Positions 10,701 to 19,989 of a DNA stretch of 64,000 bases are shown here, in pieces. How positions within the stretch are numbered: the first letter of the stretch is position 1; each line of letters starts with the position of its first letter. The DNA lies in assembly GCA_012934845.2 (NCBI GenBank), contig WNNJ02000181.1:62001-126000 (forward strand), in the 5' to 3' direction. Origin of the DNA: Pomphorhynchus laevis (lineage: Eukaryota > Acanthocephala > Palaeacanthocephala > Echinorhynchida > Pomphorhynchidae). A program made the translations under genes and the position numbers. Under the pieces are notes generated by a model. It had not been told where the DNA came from and did no database searches. It saw only the letters and a list, made by a program, of their open reading frames with translations.

Positions 10701-13700
10701 AATAAATTGTTTTTTAGTTATTCTGCAGTCATCAAAATTTCTGATGAAAAAGATTTAAAATTTAAAAAATGTTCCTTCTTTAAACCAATGACGTTTTTCT
10801 TGCTTTTATAGTTTAAATGAACAAGCAACATTCTTAAAATGAACATTTAGATAAGCCGTTGGAATGGAAATTAGGAAATTGTAATATTGTTATTTTTTAA
10901 AGGTTGAAATACCCTGAATGTGTTCTTCAAATTCTTGAGTTTAAAATACAATGGTATTTTGGATTCATTCACCAGTCTTTTATTACGCAATAAACTCGCT
11001 TATTGATAAATTTCAGCTTATTGATAAATCCCAAATTTTAGTCTCGAATTTTGATTGACTCATTCGGATCAGCAAAGCAAAAACGTATTCTTCATGCTAA
11101 ATTGGCCAATCAGATAAATGACGAAAGTCTTGATATCGCTGTCACATGTGCTCAGGATTCAATTGACTCTTCGGTAATCGATAATATTGAAAGTAAGTGT
11201 TCTTATAAATTAAGTTTAATAGATATTTGTGTAACTTTGTGTCTACAGTGTTGAATCATTTAAAAATCAAATAAGTATTTAACATATCGGTATAATTTTC
11301 TTATCTATAACATTATATTTGTATGGTATTTAGGCACAATTCAAGCTGATCGTGAATTCTTCCTTGATCTTTTGCCAAAATGTAATCTCGATGCCAAACT
11401 CCCACAAGATGTGTATCGACTGTCGGATAGTCTGTATTAAAAATAAACATGCCAAATTATTTTACATTTTACTTTTTCTCGTAAGTTGTAACTGAAGAGG
11501 AGTTAGATCTACTAAATGAAGAAGCTCGATCAGTTTGTGCAATGAGCACAGAACAGAAAGAAATATCTTTTCAGACAAGGTATATTTTTATGTTTGGTAA
11601 AGTCGAATAGGAACATTTGATGGTCAGATTAGTCAAAGTAAACTAACAGGTCTATCGCCTTGTTATCGAGGGAAGTATGTACCACATGCTGGAATTTTAC
11701 TTATTTAAATAAATCGTTACTCGATCATAGTAACGATTTGTGAGGCATCATTTGTGAGACAAATTGATACCGGTTTTAATATATCTGTAATTATAATTTT
11801 GTAGTATTTTTTATGTTGGCCATCATTTGTTACAAATAAAATTGATAAAAAAATTTGAGTACTTAATTTTTTATTATTTTTTAAAAAGTGCCCCCTACAT
11901 GTTGTATAAAGTATAGAACGGATATTTTCGTATTTAAATAAAATATAATTGAAAATACAATAGGATTAAAATGTCATCGTGTTTTTGTTTGTGTTCTAGT
12001 TTAAAAAATATATTAAAAATAACTGATGCTGATCAATTATTTAAATTGGAATTCTGTGGCAGAATCAGCAAAATTGAGAAATTTATTTTCTTATTTTTTA
12101 TCATAAATTAATTCCTTTTTTTACCGCGAAATATAAATAAACTTATCCTGTTTCAAAAAGAAAAAGAAAAAGATTTATTTAACGTGGCAAATGCGTGCCA
12201 GCGCACTCTTACATGACCACAACAAAAACAAAAATCATGTGTCTATAAGGTGTGTACGGAAGATGTGTTTGAATGTGATAAAGGAGGGAGCGCGGCGGAC
12301 GTTGAGAGTGAGTTGATTCAAGGCGAGTAACGCGGCGACGAGGAAGGATCCGAGACCGTAGTTGTTGGAATAATTGGGAACGTGGAGTAGAAGGGTATGA
12401 CGGGAACGCAGCGATAGCGAGGTGGGACGAGTGTCGTCTAATAAAGGAAGGTTGACAAACGATGGAGAGCCGATAGCAGACGATAAGTTACGAGAAGGCG
12501 GAGTTTGATGCGGATGTGGATGGTGGGCCAGGAGAGTTGGGCAAGATATGTGGATGTGGGGTCGAAGCTACGGAGACGAAAAAAAACACTCGAACGGCGG
12601 AGTTAATTATTCGTTGTAGGGGTAGGATGATGGATTTTGGAGAATTTGCGAAAAGGCTGAGGTAGTAATCAATTTTAGGGAAACCGTAACTGTTCGAGTA
12701 ATTTGTTATTAATATGGATTATACATTATGCATAAATTCTGAGTCGTTTTATAACGTTGTTCTATTAATTATTTATTGGTAGAGAGAATGAAATAAAATA
12801 TTTATTTAATCTCGACTTTTCGATAGTCTACTGCTATCATCTTCAGGAGTCTGAAGATGATGGCAGTAGATGATATCCCTGAAGATGATATATATTATAG
12901 CAGTAGGTTAATGAAAATTCGATTAAATAAATATTTCATATTTCACTCTCTCCACTAATAAATAATCCAATATGAGTGAACAATCAATTTATAATATTTC
13001 TATTAATTTTGAAATAATCCTTATGAACTTGGTTGATCATTAAAAGGAATTGTGAATTTAAATTTTTAAATATCTTTGTTGGTTTGCACATTGATGCTGG
13101 AATCAATGTGCAAACCGACAAGAAACCGACAATTCAAGATACATCTTGAATTGTGATCAGGCACTACCTAATTGGCATCAAGTTATTTAAAAAAAAACGA
13201 TTTATTTTAACGTGGCAAATGCGTGCCAGCGCACGCTTACATGACCACAACAAGACAAGACTGTGAATCAGGTGTCGAGAAGGTGTGAACGGAGGAGGTG
13301 TTTGAATGTGATAAAGGAGGGGGCGCGGCGGACGTCGAGAGGGAGTTGATTCCAGGCGAGTGAGTCGGCGACTCACTTAATATGCAGACGTATTAATAAT
13401 AAAAACTGATTTTTTCGTGTTTAAAATAAAATATAATTGAAAATACAATAGGATTAAAATGTTATCGTGTTTTTGTTTGTGTTCTAGTTTAAAAAATATA
13501 TTAAAAATAACTGATGCTGATCAATTATTTAAATTAGAATTCTGTGGCAGAATCAGCGAAATAGAGAAATTTATTTTCTTATTTTTTATCATAATTTATT
13601 CTTTTTTACCGCGAAATATAAATAAACTTATCCTTCTTCGTTCCAAAAGGTAAAAAAAATAGAAAATTATTACAACATCTTAATGATCAATATAAATTTT

Positions 13701-16524
13701 TATATAAATAATATAATTTTATATTATAAATAATTATTAAATTCAGAAAATTACCTAACAATTTGTTCTTCCCTTTAATTGTGTTGTGTCTAAACATATT
13801 GTTTTATTTCTTATGATTCAAGTGGTAGCAAGCGAAATTTAACATAAAATTTATGTTTTAGTTATTTTGCTTCAAAATTTCAAACTATTTTCATTTTCTG
13901 CTGTTTCGATCATTTTCCATATATTGATAAGTCTTCAATTAAGTGAAGCTTAAGACATTTAAACGTAGAATTCTCAATCTACAGTATTTCTAAAATTGCC
14001 TGTTTAATCGAAATTTATTAAATTTTGAAAATTGCTTGTTTATTCAAAACACTAGTATTTTGACTACAAAAAGCTAATAGTTATACTTGCGGTATTATGA
14101 TACAATATTATGATGCAAATTTAAATATTTCCATACATTTAAGGTATGCCTATTCTATTTGAGTTATACCTAAATTTCTTTTAAATTTGATTATCATTGT
14201 GTATATTTCTATTGCGAGGTTAATTTTTCAATTGACCATGAACGACTTTTCATGCTTCTTGATCTTCGTTTGTGCTTGGAGCTTGAAGCTCGATTAGTTG
14301 ATGGACTTCGACTATCTCTATAACGTCTTTTACTTGTGTGCCTTCGAGTAACATAGCTGTCATCACTGCTTTTTATGCGTCTAATGCCATGTGAAGACGC
14401 TGGTGAATGATAACGACTGCTACGGCGATGATGACGGCTTCGATATGATGACGAAGGAGATCCATACCGTATATCATCAGCTGCTGATCTACTCCTCTGT
14501 AGCTATATTTACTGGTGATTTGTAACTTTAAAATTTTTAATTTACTATTTAATTTAATTAATTAATTTTCGAAATAGAATCGATCAAAACACAATTTTTT
14601 TGCTTAAATCATAAAATCAACTAATCACTTTTATTGTGATTAGTTTTTCTAATGATTCTTTCAGCAGCTCGTGAAATATAGAAGTAAATTTGTGTTTTGA
14701 CCGATTCTGCTCCAAGATTCCAAAAATAATTTATGAAGAATAAATTATAATAACCAATCATAAATTCAATTAATTTTATGGCGCTTATGAAATCTTGTTT
14801 TATTTGGTTGGTTAAAAATCATATATTTTTAGTTTCTACGATTGTAATGTGTATTAATAAATTAAATAGTGAGCAAATAGAGATGTCGACGACCAAATTT
14901 ATTGTTACTAATTTCCTATCACTACCTCGATCATCATCCGGAACATATAACATGTTATGGAAAATAATATATTCCTGATGATCGCAGTATTGATGGTCGA
15001 AAATTTGTAACAATAACTTGAGTCGTTGACTTTTCTCAATTTGTTCAATTTTTAAAAACAATGGCGTTTGCAAACAAATAAATTAAATATATGAGTTTTT
15101 ATTTATATTTTGAATATAAAATTCGTTTATATTTCAAATTACGATATTATTAATATATTATTAATAATATATTAATACATTATATAAATTATTAATATTT
15201 TTAATTGAAGCGTTTTTGTATTTTATTTTTAATTAACTTTTCGTATTTATTTTAATGAAAGCTTATTTAAAAAGTATAAAAAATCTAGTGCCTTCTTTTT
15301 AATTTCTTAAATGACACAGAGTTTATTCTAGCCAGTGGACATACTATCGCAGTCATATACTTAATCGTTCGTTATCTGATAACAAAGATAGCCAACGCTA
15401 TTGTTCAATGCTTATTTTCCACAAATATTTAATGCAACTGCACCAGGCAGGCGTCCGGATGATTAATCGCAAAGGTATTAGTAAAGTACATTATTAATTG
15501 CTAGCCCCTATTTCTACAGTTCCATTTCTTACTGACGCTCCTTGTAAAATAAGAGACCGCTTATTCGCTGAATATGTTTCGAAGAGCTCAAATGATGAAA
15601 AGGAAAAATTTCCAAAGTATCAAATATTTAATCTATGCTCGTAACTTTAATCTATGCATTTAGAAAGATAACAGCTCGTTCAAAGGAACGTTTACTGAAT
15701 AATATTTTAATCTTAGCTCTATTTATCGACAACTTTGCTGTTAATCTTACCTATTTCATGAAGGATCTTAAACTAAACCGAAATCGGTAAGATGTTGTGA
15801 GAAATTGTAATTTACTTGGTAAAATTTTATTCTGTAAGAAGTGGAATCGTTCGAAAGAAATGTTCAGAAATCTAGAAAATTAAGCAAATTCTCATTGATT
15901 TAATCGACATAATTTAACTCTAAAATATAATTAGAATTTGGGATTAAGTGATAGAAAATAAAACTTGATTAAATAATTGATAATAGCATCATTAATATTC
16001 GTTCTATGTTATTTAAATTGCTTCTATCGATAAGCAATTGAACATTCAATTGCTTATATCGAATTGCTTATAATCCCCCTTCATAGTTCTTATAATTTCG
16101 TACATTTGTATAATGCCCAAATGGAACTTTTAGCAAATAAATCTTACCAAAAATCAGAAGTCTTATAACGATCATTTTTGGAAATAAAAATCTTAAAATG
16201 AATAAAACATTAATTCTTTAACTTTTTCTTATTTAATTTTTCAAGTTATGAATTTTTTGATTAATTGAGTATTAATTTATAGCTAACTTTAAATTTCTGC
16301 ATTGAACGCTTATTATTTCCGTACTCCACTTAGATATTGCAACTGATAAATTACAACCTAAATTAAAGTTAACGTATTTTAGAATATGCCATGCTGCAGA
16401 GGCTATTGGATGTCATTTAAGATCTGTAATGGAACGATCCGGCAATCAAAAATCTATACAAATAGCAACTCTTCGTACTCCAGTTAAATTTCAATCCCTG
16501 ACTAACAATCAAAGACGCAGATGA
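7741..16524 (+). CDS. POLR1E: RNA polymerase I subunit RPA49 (POLR1E/PAF53), 11 exons
   Basis: This gene was followed by hand through phase-compatible exons 7741-7783, 7836-7909, 7954-8009, 9384-9528, 11042-11192, 11334-11429, 11486-11579, 15332-15474, 15520-15616, 15664-15786 and 16383-16524 (stop TGA). All introns have GT and AG ends, and the total is about 387 aa. Family hallmarks in order are LTYTGNNDEG, then MIGLVDITGRIQLM (dimerisation-domain end), DSFGSAKQKRILHAKLANQ, LLPKCNLDAKLPQDVYRLSD, the C-terminal tandem winged-helix segments LLNNILILALFIDNF and YFMKDLKLNRNR, and a basic end IATLRTPVKFQS...RRR. RPA49 with RPA34.5 forms the TFIIF-like heterodimer of Pol I in the nucleolus. The human protein is about 420 aa, so a short 5' exon upstream of 7741 may be missing from this model. 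The 3.75-kb intron 7 carries an inverted-duplication arm. Confidence 0.82.
10438..10471. repeat. Intronic perfect hairpin, 14-bp arms
   Basis: CACACTTGAGCTAT (10,438-10,451) and its exact reverse complement (10,458-10,471) flank the loop CGACCA. It lies in POLR1E intron 4 (9,529-11,041). The rest of that intron, and intron 3 (8,010-9,383), is AT-rich with nothing else recognised. Confidence 0.85.
11940..12160. repeat. Direct repeat, unit 1 (unit 2 at 13,410-13,645)
   Basis: About 200 bp starting at a TATAATTGAAAATACAATAG motif recur 1.47 kb downstream with few changes, inside arm A. Unit 2 is mirrored in arm B at 54,310-54,545, and part of unit 1 at 55,745-55,850. The units could be read as a short ORF (SCFCLCSSLKNILKITDAD), but it starts inside repeat DNA and matches nothing I know. 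Confidence 0.8.
12168..12715 (-). mobile_element. LINE family A fragment in arm A
   Basis: A 5'-truncated copy of the second 3' subfamily. It begins with an A-rich tract and the GTGGCAAATGCG...GCGCACTCTTACATG hairpin at about 12,184-12,222 and extends through thumb-coding sequence to about 12,715. It is absent from arm B, so it either inserted after the duplication or was lost from B. Confidence 0.75.
12815..12960. repeat. Head-to-head CTGAAGATG units (Penelope-terminus-like)
   Basis: A minus-strand unit (CTGAAGATGATAGCAG, then ACTATCGAAA and a GATTAAATAAATA tail) faces a plus-strand unit of the same kind, CTGAAGATGATATATATT with a GATTAAATAAATA tail. Their starts form a palindrome with 16-bp arms around GAGT. 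Related units lie at 32,957-33,004, 55,213, 55,451 and 63,992. The form resembles terminal repeats of Penelope-like elements, which are known to carry hammerhead ribozymes. That assignment is inferred. Confidence 0.5.
13085..13122. repeat. Palindrome with 15-bp arms
   Basis: GGTTTGCACATTGAT and its exact reverse complement flank GCTGGA. The mirror copy is in arm B at about 54,855-54,892. The GTGCAAACCGACAA motif recurs at 55,385 and 63,930, so this is one edge of a dispersed element. Confidence 0.8.
13196..13372 (-). mobile_element. LINE family A 3' fragment, 175 bp
   Basis: A 5'-truncated 3' end of family A with the stem GCGTGC/GCACGC and the usual RPPRPLLYHIQTPPPFTPSR-coding sequence. Its 5' junction is a small palindrome (GTGAGTCGGCGACTCAC). 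The same fragment is mirrored at 54,597-54,772, so it predates the inverted duplication. Confidence 0.8.
13380..14212. other. Arm A non-coding block
   Basis: AT-rich sequence matching 53,758-54,590 in reverse complement with essentially no differences in the parts compared by eye. Apart from the direct-repeat unit at 13,410-13,645 it has no recognised features. Confidence 0.6.
14216..14505 (-). pseudogene. Antisense copy of the RS-rich gene tail
   Basis: The minus strand encodes about 95 residues matching the C-terminus of the RS-rich protein at 53.1-53.7 kb (SSHGIRRIKSSDDS, SKRRYRDSRSPSTNRASSS, SMKSRS). TCATAG in the other copy reads TCATGG here, so the frame runs on for several residues (SIEKLTSQ) before a stop. 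Similarity ends abruptly at about 14,505. No upstream exon is recognisable, so it looks like a truncated copy. Differences cluster at the 14,505 side, while the last 150 bp are identical to the other copy. It sits antisense in a POLR1E intron. Confidence 0.75.
14506..15331. other. Remainder of POLR1E intron 7
   Basis: AT-rich sequence with a small hairpin (CTAATCAC/GTGATTAG, about 14,622-14,645) and an AT-only palindromic run near 15,145-15,190. Nothing else is supported. Confidence 0.4.
16027..16055. repeat. Intronic hairpin, 13-bp arms
   Basis: ATAAGCAATTGAA and its reverse complement are separated by only two bases in POLR1E intron 10 (15,787-16,382). The rest of the intron shows nothing recognisable. 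Confidence 0.75.
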
Positions 16525-17007
16525 TAATTTCTTCTTTACTTTTATTAAAATATTAATTGCAATGTGAATTTATTATATTGTGCATATGATCTCAAATTTA
16601 ACTTGTTTGGAATTCTTCCGTAGAAAATTGTTTTGTATCATTTAAAGTATTATTTTCGTTATTAAATGAAGTGATATTTTATGTCTTATTTTACGTTGAA
16701 TATCACTTCGTTAAATTCCACTTTAAAGAGTTAGTCGACTTTACTCTGCATATCGTCGTCTTGCTGAATGCGCTTAATATTTTCATTTGAAGGGTAATAA
16801 TACCTTAGTACCTTTATACTTCAATGTTCACAAATAAGTATTTGCTCGTAATTAATAAATATATAACGATATAATATATATAACAACGATATTACATATC
16901 GTTGTAATAATGTTTAAAAGGAACTAATTAAAAGTAAAATTAAACTTTATTTAATCTGGATGATAAATTGTATAATAAACGCCCTTTTGCTACTACAAGA
17001 AAACTTC
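16525..17007. other. Convergent intergenic region POLR1E / ASCC1
   Basis: 483 bp between two tail-to-tail genes. It is AT-rich with a loose inverted repeat (GAAGTGATATT near 16,668 against AATATCACTTC near 16,699). No clear polyadenylation signal pair could be assigned. Confidence 0.4.
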
Positions 17008-17988
17008 TCATACAGTCTCATAATATCCGGTAGTTTGATCAAAAGACGATCTTTTGCAAATGGCGATTTTATTAATTAATTGAATCTTACCAAAATTGTA
17101 GTCTTTCAATTGATTAAATATTTTCCTAGCGTCAAATGATTTCCGTTCCTCATTACTACCTGATTCTGTTGCCTCGTTATCATTACTTAGAGTAAACTTA
17201 CTATTCATGAGTGTTGCATGAAGTTTAACACGGCCATAGTCTTTATCTGTCGACTCCAAACATAGGTTATGATTGCTCATCTGGCTTTTAAGCTCTTCAG
17301 TAAATCTAATCAGAGCTTGGGCTGCGTCGTTATCTACAACCTTTGCGTATAATACATCAACACATCCCGGATCATCGTTCATAATCTCGAGATTTTTTAT
17401 TTCAATATGTCCATCTGTCCTGAACGCATCAAGACTAACCTTACTCGGTATTTCACCGAGTATACGTTTAGCAAGTTCAACTTCGTAATCATCAAGGAGA
17501 ACCAGTGTACATAACGTTAAATGGAAACGCTCTGGCTTTTGAAATAAACACTTGTCTACCAACTGAATGTAAATAACCTGTTTCTTAAAATTGTCAACTT
17601 TTGCCTGCAATTCGTTAAGGTTCACTGCTACAAAATGTGTAAACCGTGTTCTTTGCTTAGCCTTGTATATTTGCAATTGCAGGCGGGTTTCAGCAGAAAT
17701 TAGATCGGATCGTGATTTACTTGAAATTCGAAAATTGGTTTCGTCGTTGTCCATTTTGGCTAGTTTACAATTAAGGTCAGCTTGTAACCTTACTGTTTGG
17801 TCTGAATGCAGTATGTATCGTTGTATTGCTAACGGTATATGTAGTACAGACTCGATTATTAATTTATCATCATTGTTTTGTTCGTATTGTTCCTTGGCAG
17901 AAAACTGATCCCCGTCAACCATATCGCAACGATATCGTCGGTATTTACCAATAGATATAATTGGAACATTGAATAATTGATCCGTCAT
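17008..17988 (-). CDS. ASCC1: ASCC1, activating signal cointegrator complex subunit 1
   Basis: 326 residues from the first ATG at 17,988. An in-frame extension to a splice-acceptor-like TGCAG just upstream suggests a 5' exon or UTR intron. The N-terminal part (about 40-105) aligns with the KH domain of ASCC1. The rest is the 2H-phosphoesterase/AKAP7-like domain with two HxT motifs (HLTL about 156, HATL about 257) and strong family phrasing: NDDPGCVDVLYAKV, GRVKLHATLMNSKF, SFDARKIFNQLKDYNFG. ASCC1 partners the ASCC3 helicase in alkylation-damage response and transcription coactivation in the nucleus. The GxxG loop of the KH fold is replaced by LHSDQ, so nucleic-acid binding may be altered. Length is close to the human protein (about 360-400 aa). 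Confidence 0.9.
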   Translation of the reverse strand: MTDQLFNVPIISIGKYRRYRCDMVDGDQFSAKEQYEQNNDDKLIIESVLHIPLAIQRYILHSDQTVRLQADLNCKLAKMDNDETNFRISSKSRSDLISAETRLQLQIYKAKQRTRFTHFVAVNLNELQAKVDNFKKQVIYIQLVDKCLFQKPERFHLTLCTLVLLDDYEVELAKRILGEIPSKVSLDAFRTDGHIEIKNLEIMNDDPGCVDVLYAKVVDNDAAQALIRFTEELKSQMSNHNLCLESTDKDYGRVKLHATLMNSKFTLSNDNEATESGSNEERKSFDARKIFNQLKDYNFGKIQLINKIAICKRSSFDQTTGYYETV

Positions 17989-18189
17989 TACGAATTTCTG
18001 CAATAGATGTCAATAGTTACAAAGATGGCATGATTTCTACGTCTAATTGATGATTAAGAAATAATTGTAATAAATTCATTACGACAAAATTTAAATATTG
18101 TAAAAATGATATCAGAACTTATTTTCAATCACACGTGATGATTTGACGATTAAGTTATTTACTTTTTAATAACGGAGCAGTTTAAAAAT

Positions 18190-18385
18190 TGTAGGTGTAA
18201 ATGTTAAAAAATTAGAACCTAACCGTCCCATTAGATCAGAATACAGCATACATGGCATCCCAGGCAATATACTAGCACGAACAGCATCTTCCCCATAGGA
18301 GTGGAAAATATCATCCGGTCGGTTCATATATATCCGATGAAATAACGAAAGTAATAGAATGTGTAAGTCTCTAATTTAATTACAT
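18190..18385 (-). other. Unidentified exon-like block
   Basis: The minus strand has an open stretch with LFHRIYMNRPDDIFHSYGED and AVRASILPGMPCMLYSDLM, an AG acceptor near 18,385 (AAATTAG/AGACTTAC) and a possible GT donor near 18,224 (GACG/GTTAGG). I do not recognise the protein. Its phase does not fit ASCC1 directly. A decayed direct copy lies 650 bp away. It could be one exon of an unannotated gene or a repeat. Confidence 0.35.
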
Positions 18386-18545
18386 TTTTTATTCAAACTA
18401 ATGTAAATTTTAAATAAATGAATAATTACTATGAAACCTGCGCATTTTAATATCGTCTAGCTAAATGCCATGGATATTAAGTAGAATACAGATGACATAC
18501 TATAAGCATAAAGTATAACGACATATATCTATCACTTATGTTATC

Positions 18546-18724
18546 TCTTTGGAATTCTTTTGAATTCCAAAGAGACTGACTTGAATTCCAAAGAGACTGA
18601 CTTGAATTCCAAAGAGACTGACTTACGAGACTGACTTGAATTCCAAAGAGGCTGACTTGAATTCCAAAGAGGCTGACTTGAATTCCAAAGAGACTGACTT
18701 GAATTCCAAAGAGACTGACTGTGG
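18546..18724. repeat. Minisatellite, 21-bp monomer (about 8 copies)
   Basis: Tandem copies of TTGAATTCCAAAGAGACTGAC, some with GGC or shortened variants, each carrying an EcoRI site. The left end is a fold-back: CTCTTTGGAATTC and its exact reverse complement separated by TTTT (18,548-18,577). Confidence 0.9.
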
Positions 18725-18837
18725 GACTGACTAACGTCTAACTTTTATTGAATTCTTTCCATGGCACATTTGTGTTGTTCAATCACTTTTTTACTGGCTC
18801 TAAATAAATCATATTAAGTAAAAGCCAAGACGTAAAT

Positions 18838-18990
18838 CTTAGGTTTAAATGTTGAACAATCAGAACCTAAGCGACCCATCACATCCGTATACGGGATACA
18901 TGGCATCCCAGACAATATACTGAACGGACAGCACCCTCTCCACAAGAGTCGAAAATATCAGCTCGGTTCATATCCGATCTAAAAGATACT
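18838..18990 (-). pseudogene. Decayed copy of the 18.2-kb exon-like block
   Basis: It shares CATGGCATCCCAG, CAATATACT, GGTTCATAT and the flanking TAAATGTT...AGAACCTAA phrase with 18,190-18,385 in the same orientation, but its reading frame is broken. The two copies flank the 21-bp minisatellite. Confidence 0.6.
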
Positions 18991-19989
18991 CATAAAACAG
19001 CACTTAAGAAAATAGAGGATTGTCAGCTGCCAATAAAGTAAAAGCCAATTCCTCTTGTTGGCAATACGTCGAGCATGGCTACAGCACAACAACATTAACC
19101 TACCAATCAAATTTACATTGGTCTACCATATGTAAATCAAAATCAAATAGAATAAAAATATAATAATTAAATCAATGGATCCTACTAAATACATTAAGAA
19201 ACTTTCCAACATATTCAGAATCAAACAAAATTCAAAAGGCAGAGTCATGTACCAAATCCAATGCAAGGATTGGAATTGTATACATAGGCAAAATCAAACC
19301 AAATTAGAACTGAAATAAGTGATATACGAATTTCAGTTGGATTAAGTCATTGTTTAGATTTATGGTCCCAATTAAAATTAACTTGACTTCTGATGTTTAT
19401 AATAACTCAAATAGACAAGATATATCCACACAATTTACTGAGACGTTTTTCCTATTTGGTTTGCTTGATCGATCTACCTTAATGTTCACAATAATTCAAG
19501 AATGATTCAAAGAGTTATGTACATAAGCGCGAAGCCACATAATTTATATGGCTACAAAACCTTGAAAATATACACCGTTTTGAATTATATTAAGATAAAT
19601 GCAGATGTAGTGAATTAATCCATGGCTCCTTAAGCGAATTTGTAGCGAAAATTGCGACTATCAGTTGTTTTTCCGGGTTTCTATCGGTTACCAATCGAAT
19701 AAGGTTCTATCTAGTAGATTGTTTAATTACAGCTGCGCACATTCATTCAAAATAATGTTCAGCGAGCTTCATTATTTGGGGATTAAGCGGTAAGTTCGAT
19801 AAACTTTAATCCGCGCACAGTATGATGACGTGCAAAGATAGTACCGAATTATTTACTATTTTTCTTGAACTTATAATTTTTGTATTTGAATGCAAATACC
19901 TTGAACGTAATGTATAATCTCAAAAATATAAAGTTAGTAAATAAAATAAAAACATTCTGTTTTAGATATTTTGTTATCGCATAAATACG
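18991..19989. other. Intergenic region upstream of DHX8
   Basis: About 1 kb of AT-rich DNA without a recognisable gene. It should contain the DHX8 promoter, but no TATA box or Inr could be assigned with confidence. Confidence 0.4.

Larger units (their letters stand above)
11690..14505. repeat. Inverted segmental duplication, arm A (partner 53,475-55,850)
   Basis: This stretch of POLR1E intron 7 matches the reverse complement of 53,475-55,850 in the same order. Matching landmarks are the AAATCGTTACT hairpin (11,706 against 55,644), an A/T-rich segment with the ATCGTGTTTTTGTTTGTG motif, the CTGAAGATG palindrome (12,840 against 55,210), the palindrome at 13,085 against 54,855, the LINE fragment 13,196-13,372 against 54,597-54,772, and the RS-gene tail 14,216-14,505 against 53,475-53,757. 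Arm A alone carries a family-A LINE at 12,168-12,715. Non-coding parts are nearly identical over about 1 kb. Confidence 0.85.

Noticed and set aside
13459-13653. 64-residue ORF (MLSCFCLCSSLKNILKITDA), also at 54,318-54,512
   Set aside because: It lies wholly in duplicated AT-rich repeat DNA, is broken in the third copy at 11,970, and has no known relatives.
17273-17908. Plus-strand open frames opposite ASCC1
   Set aside because: They are antisense shadows of the coding exon with no family similarity.
18546-18724. CRISPR-like array
   Set aside because: Repeats are directly adjacent without unique spacers, and the window is clearly eukaryotic.
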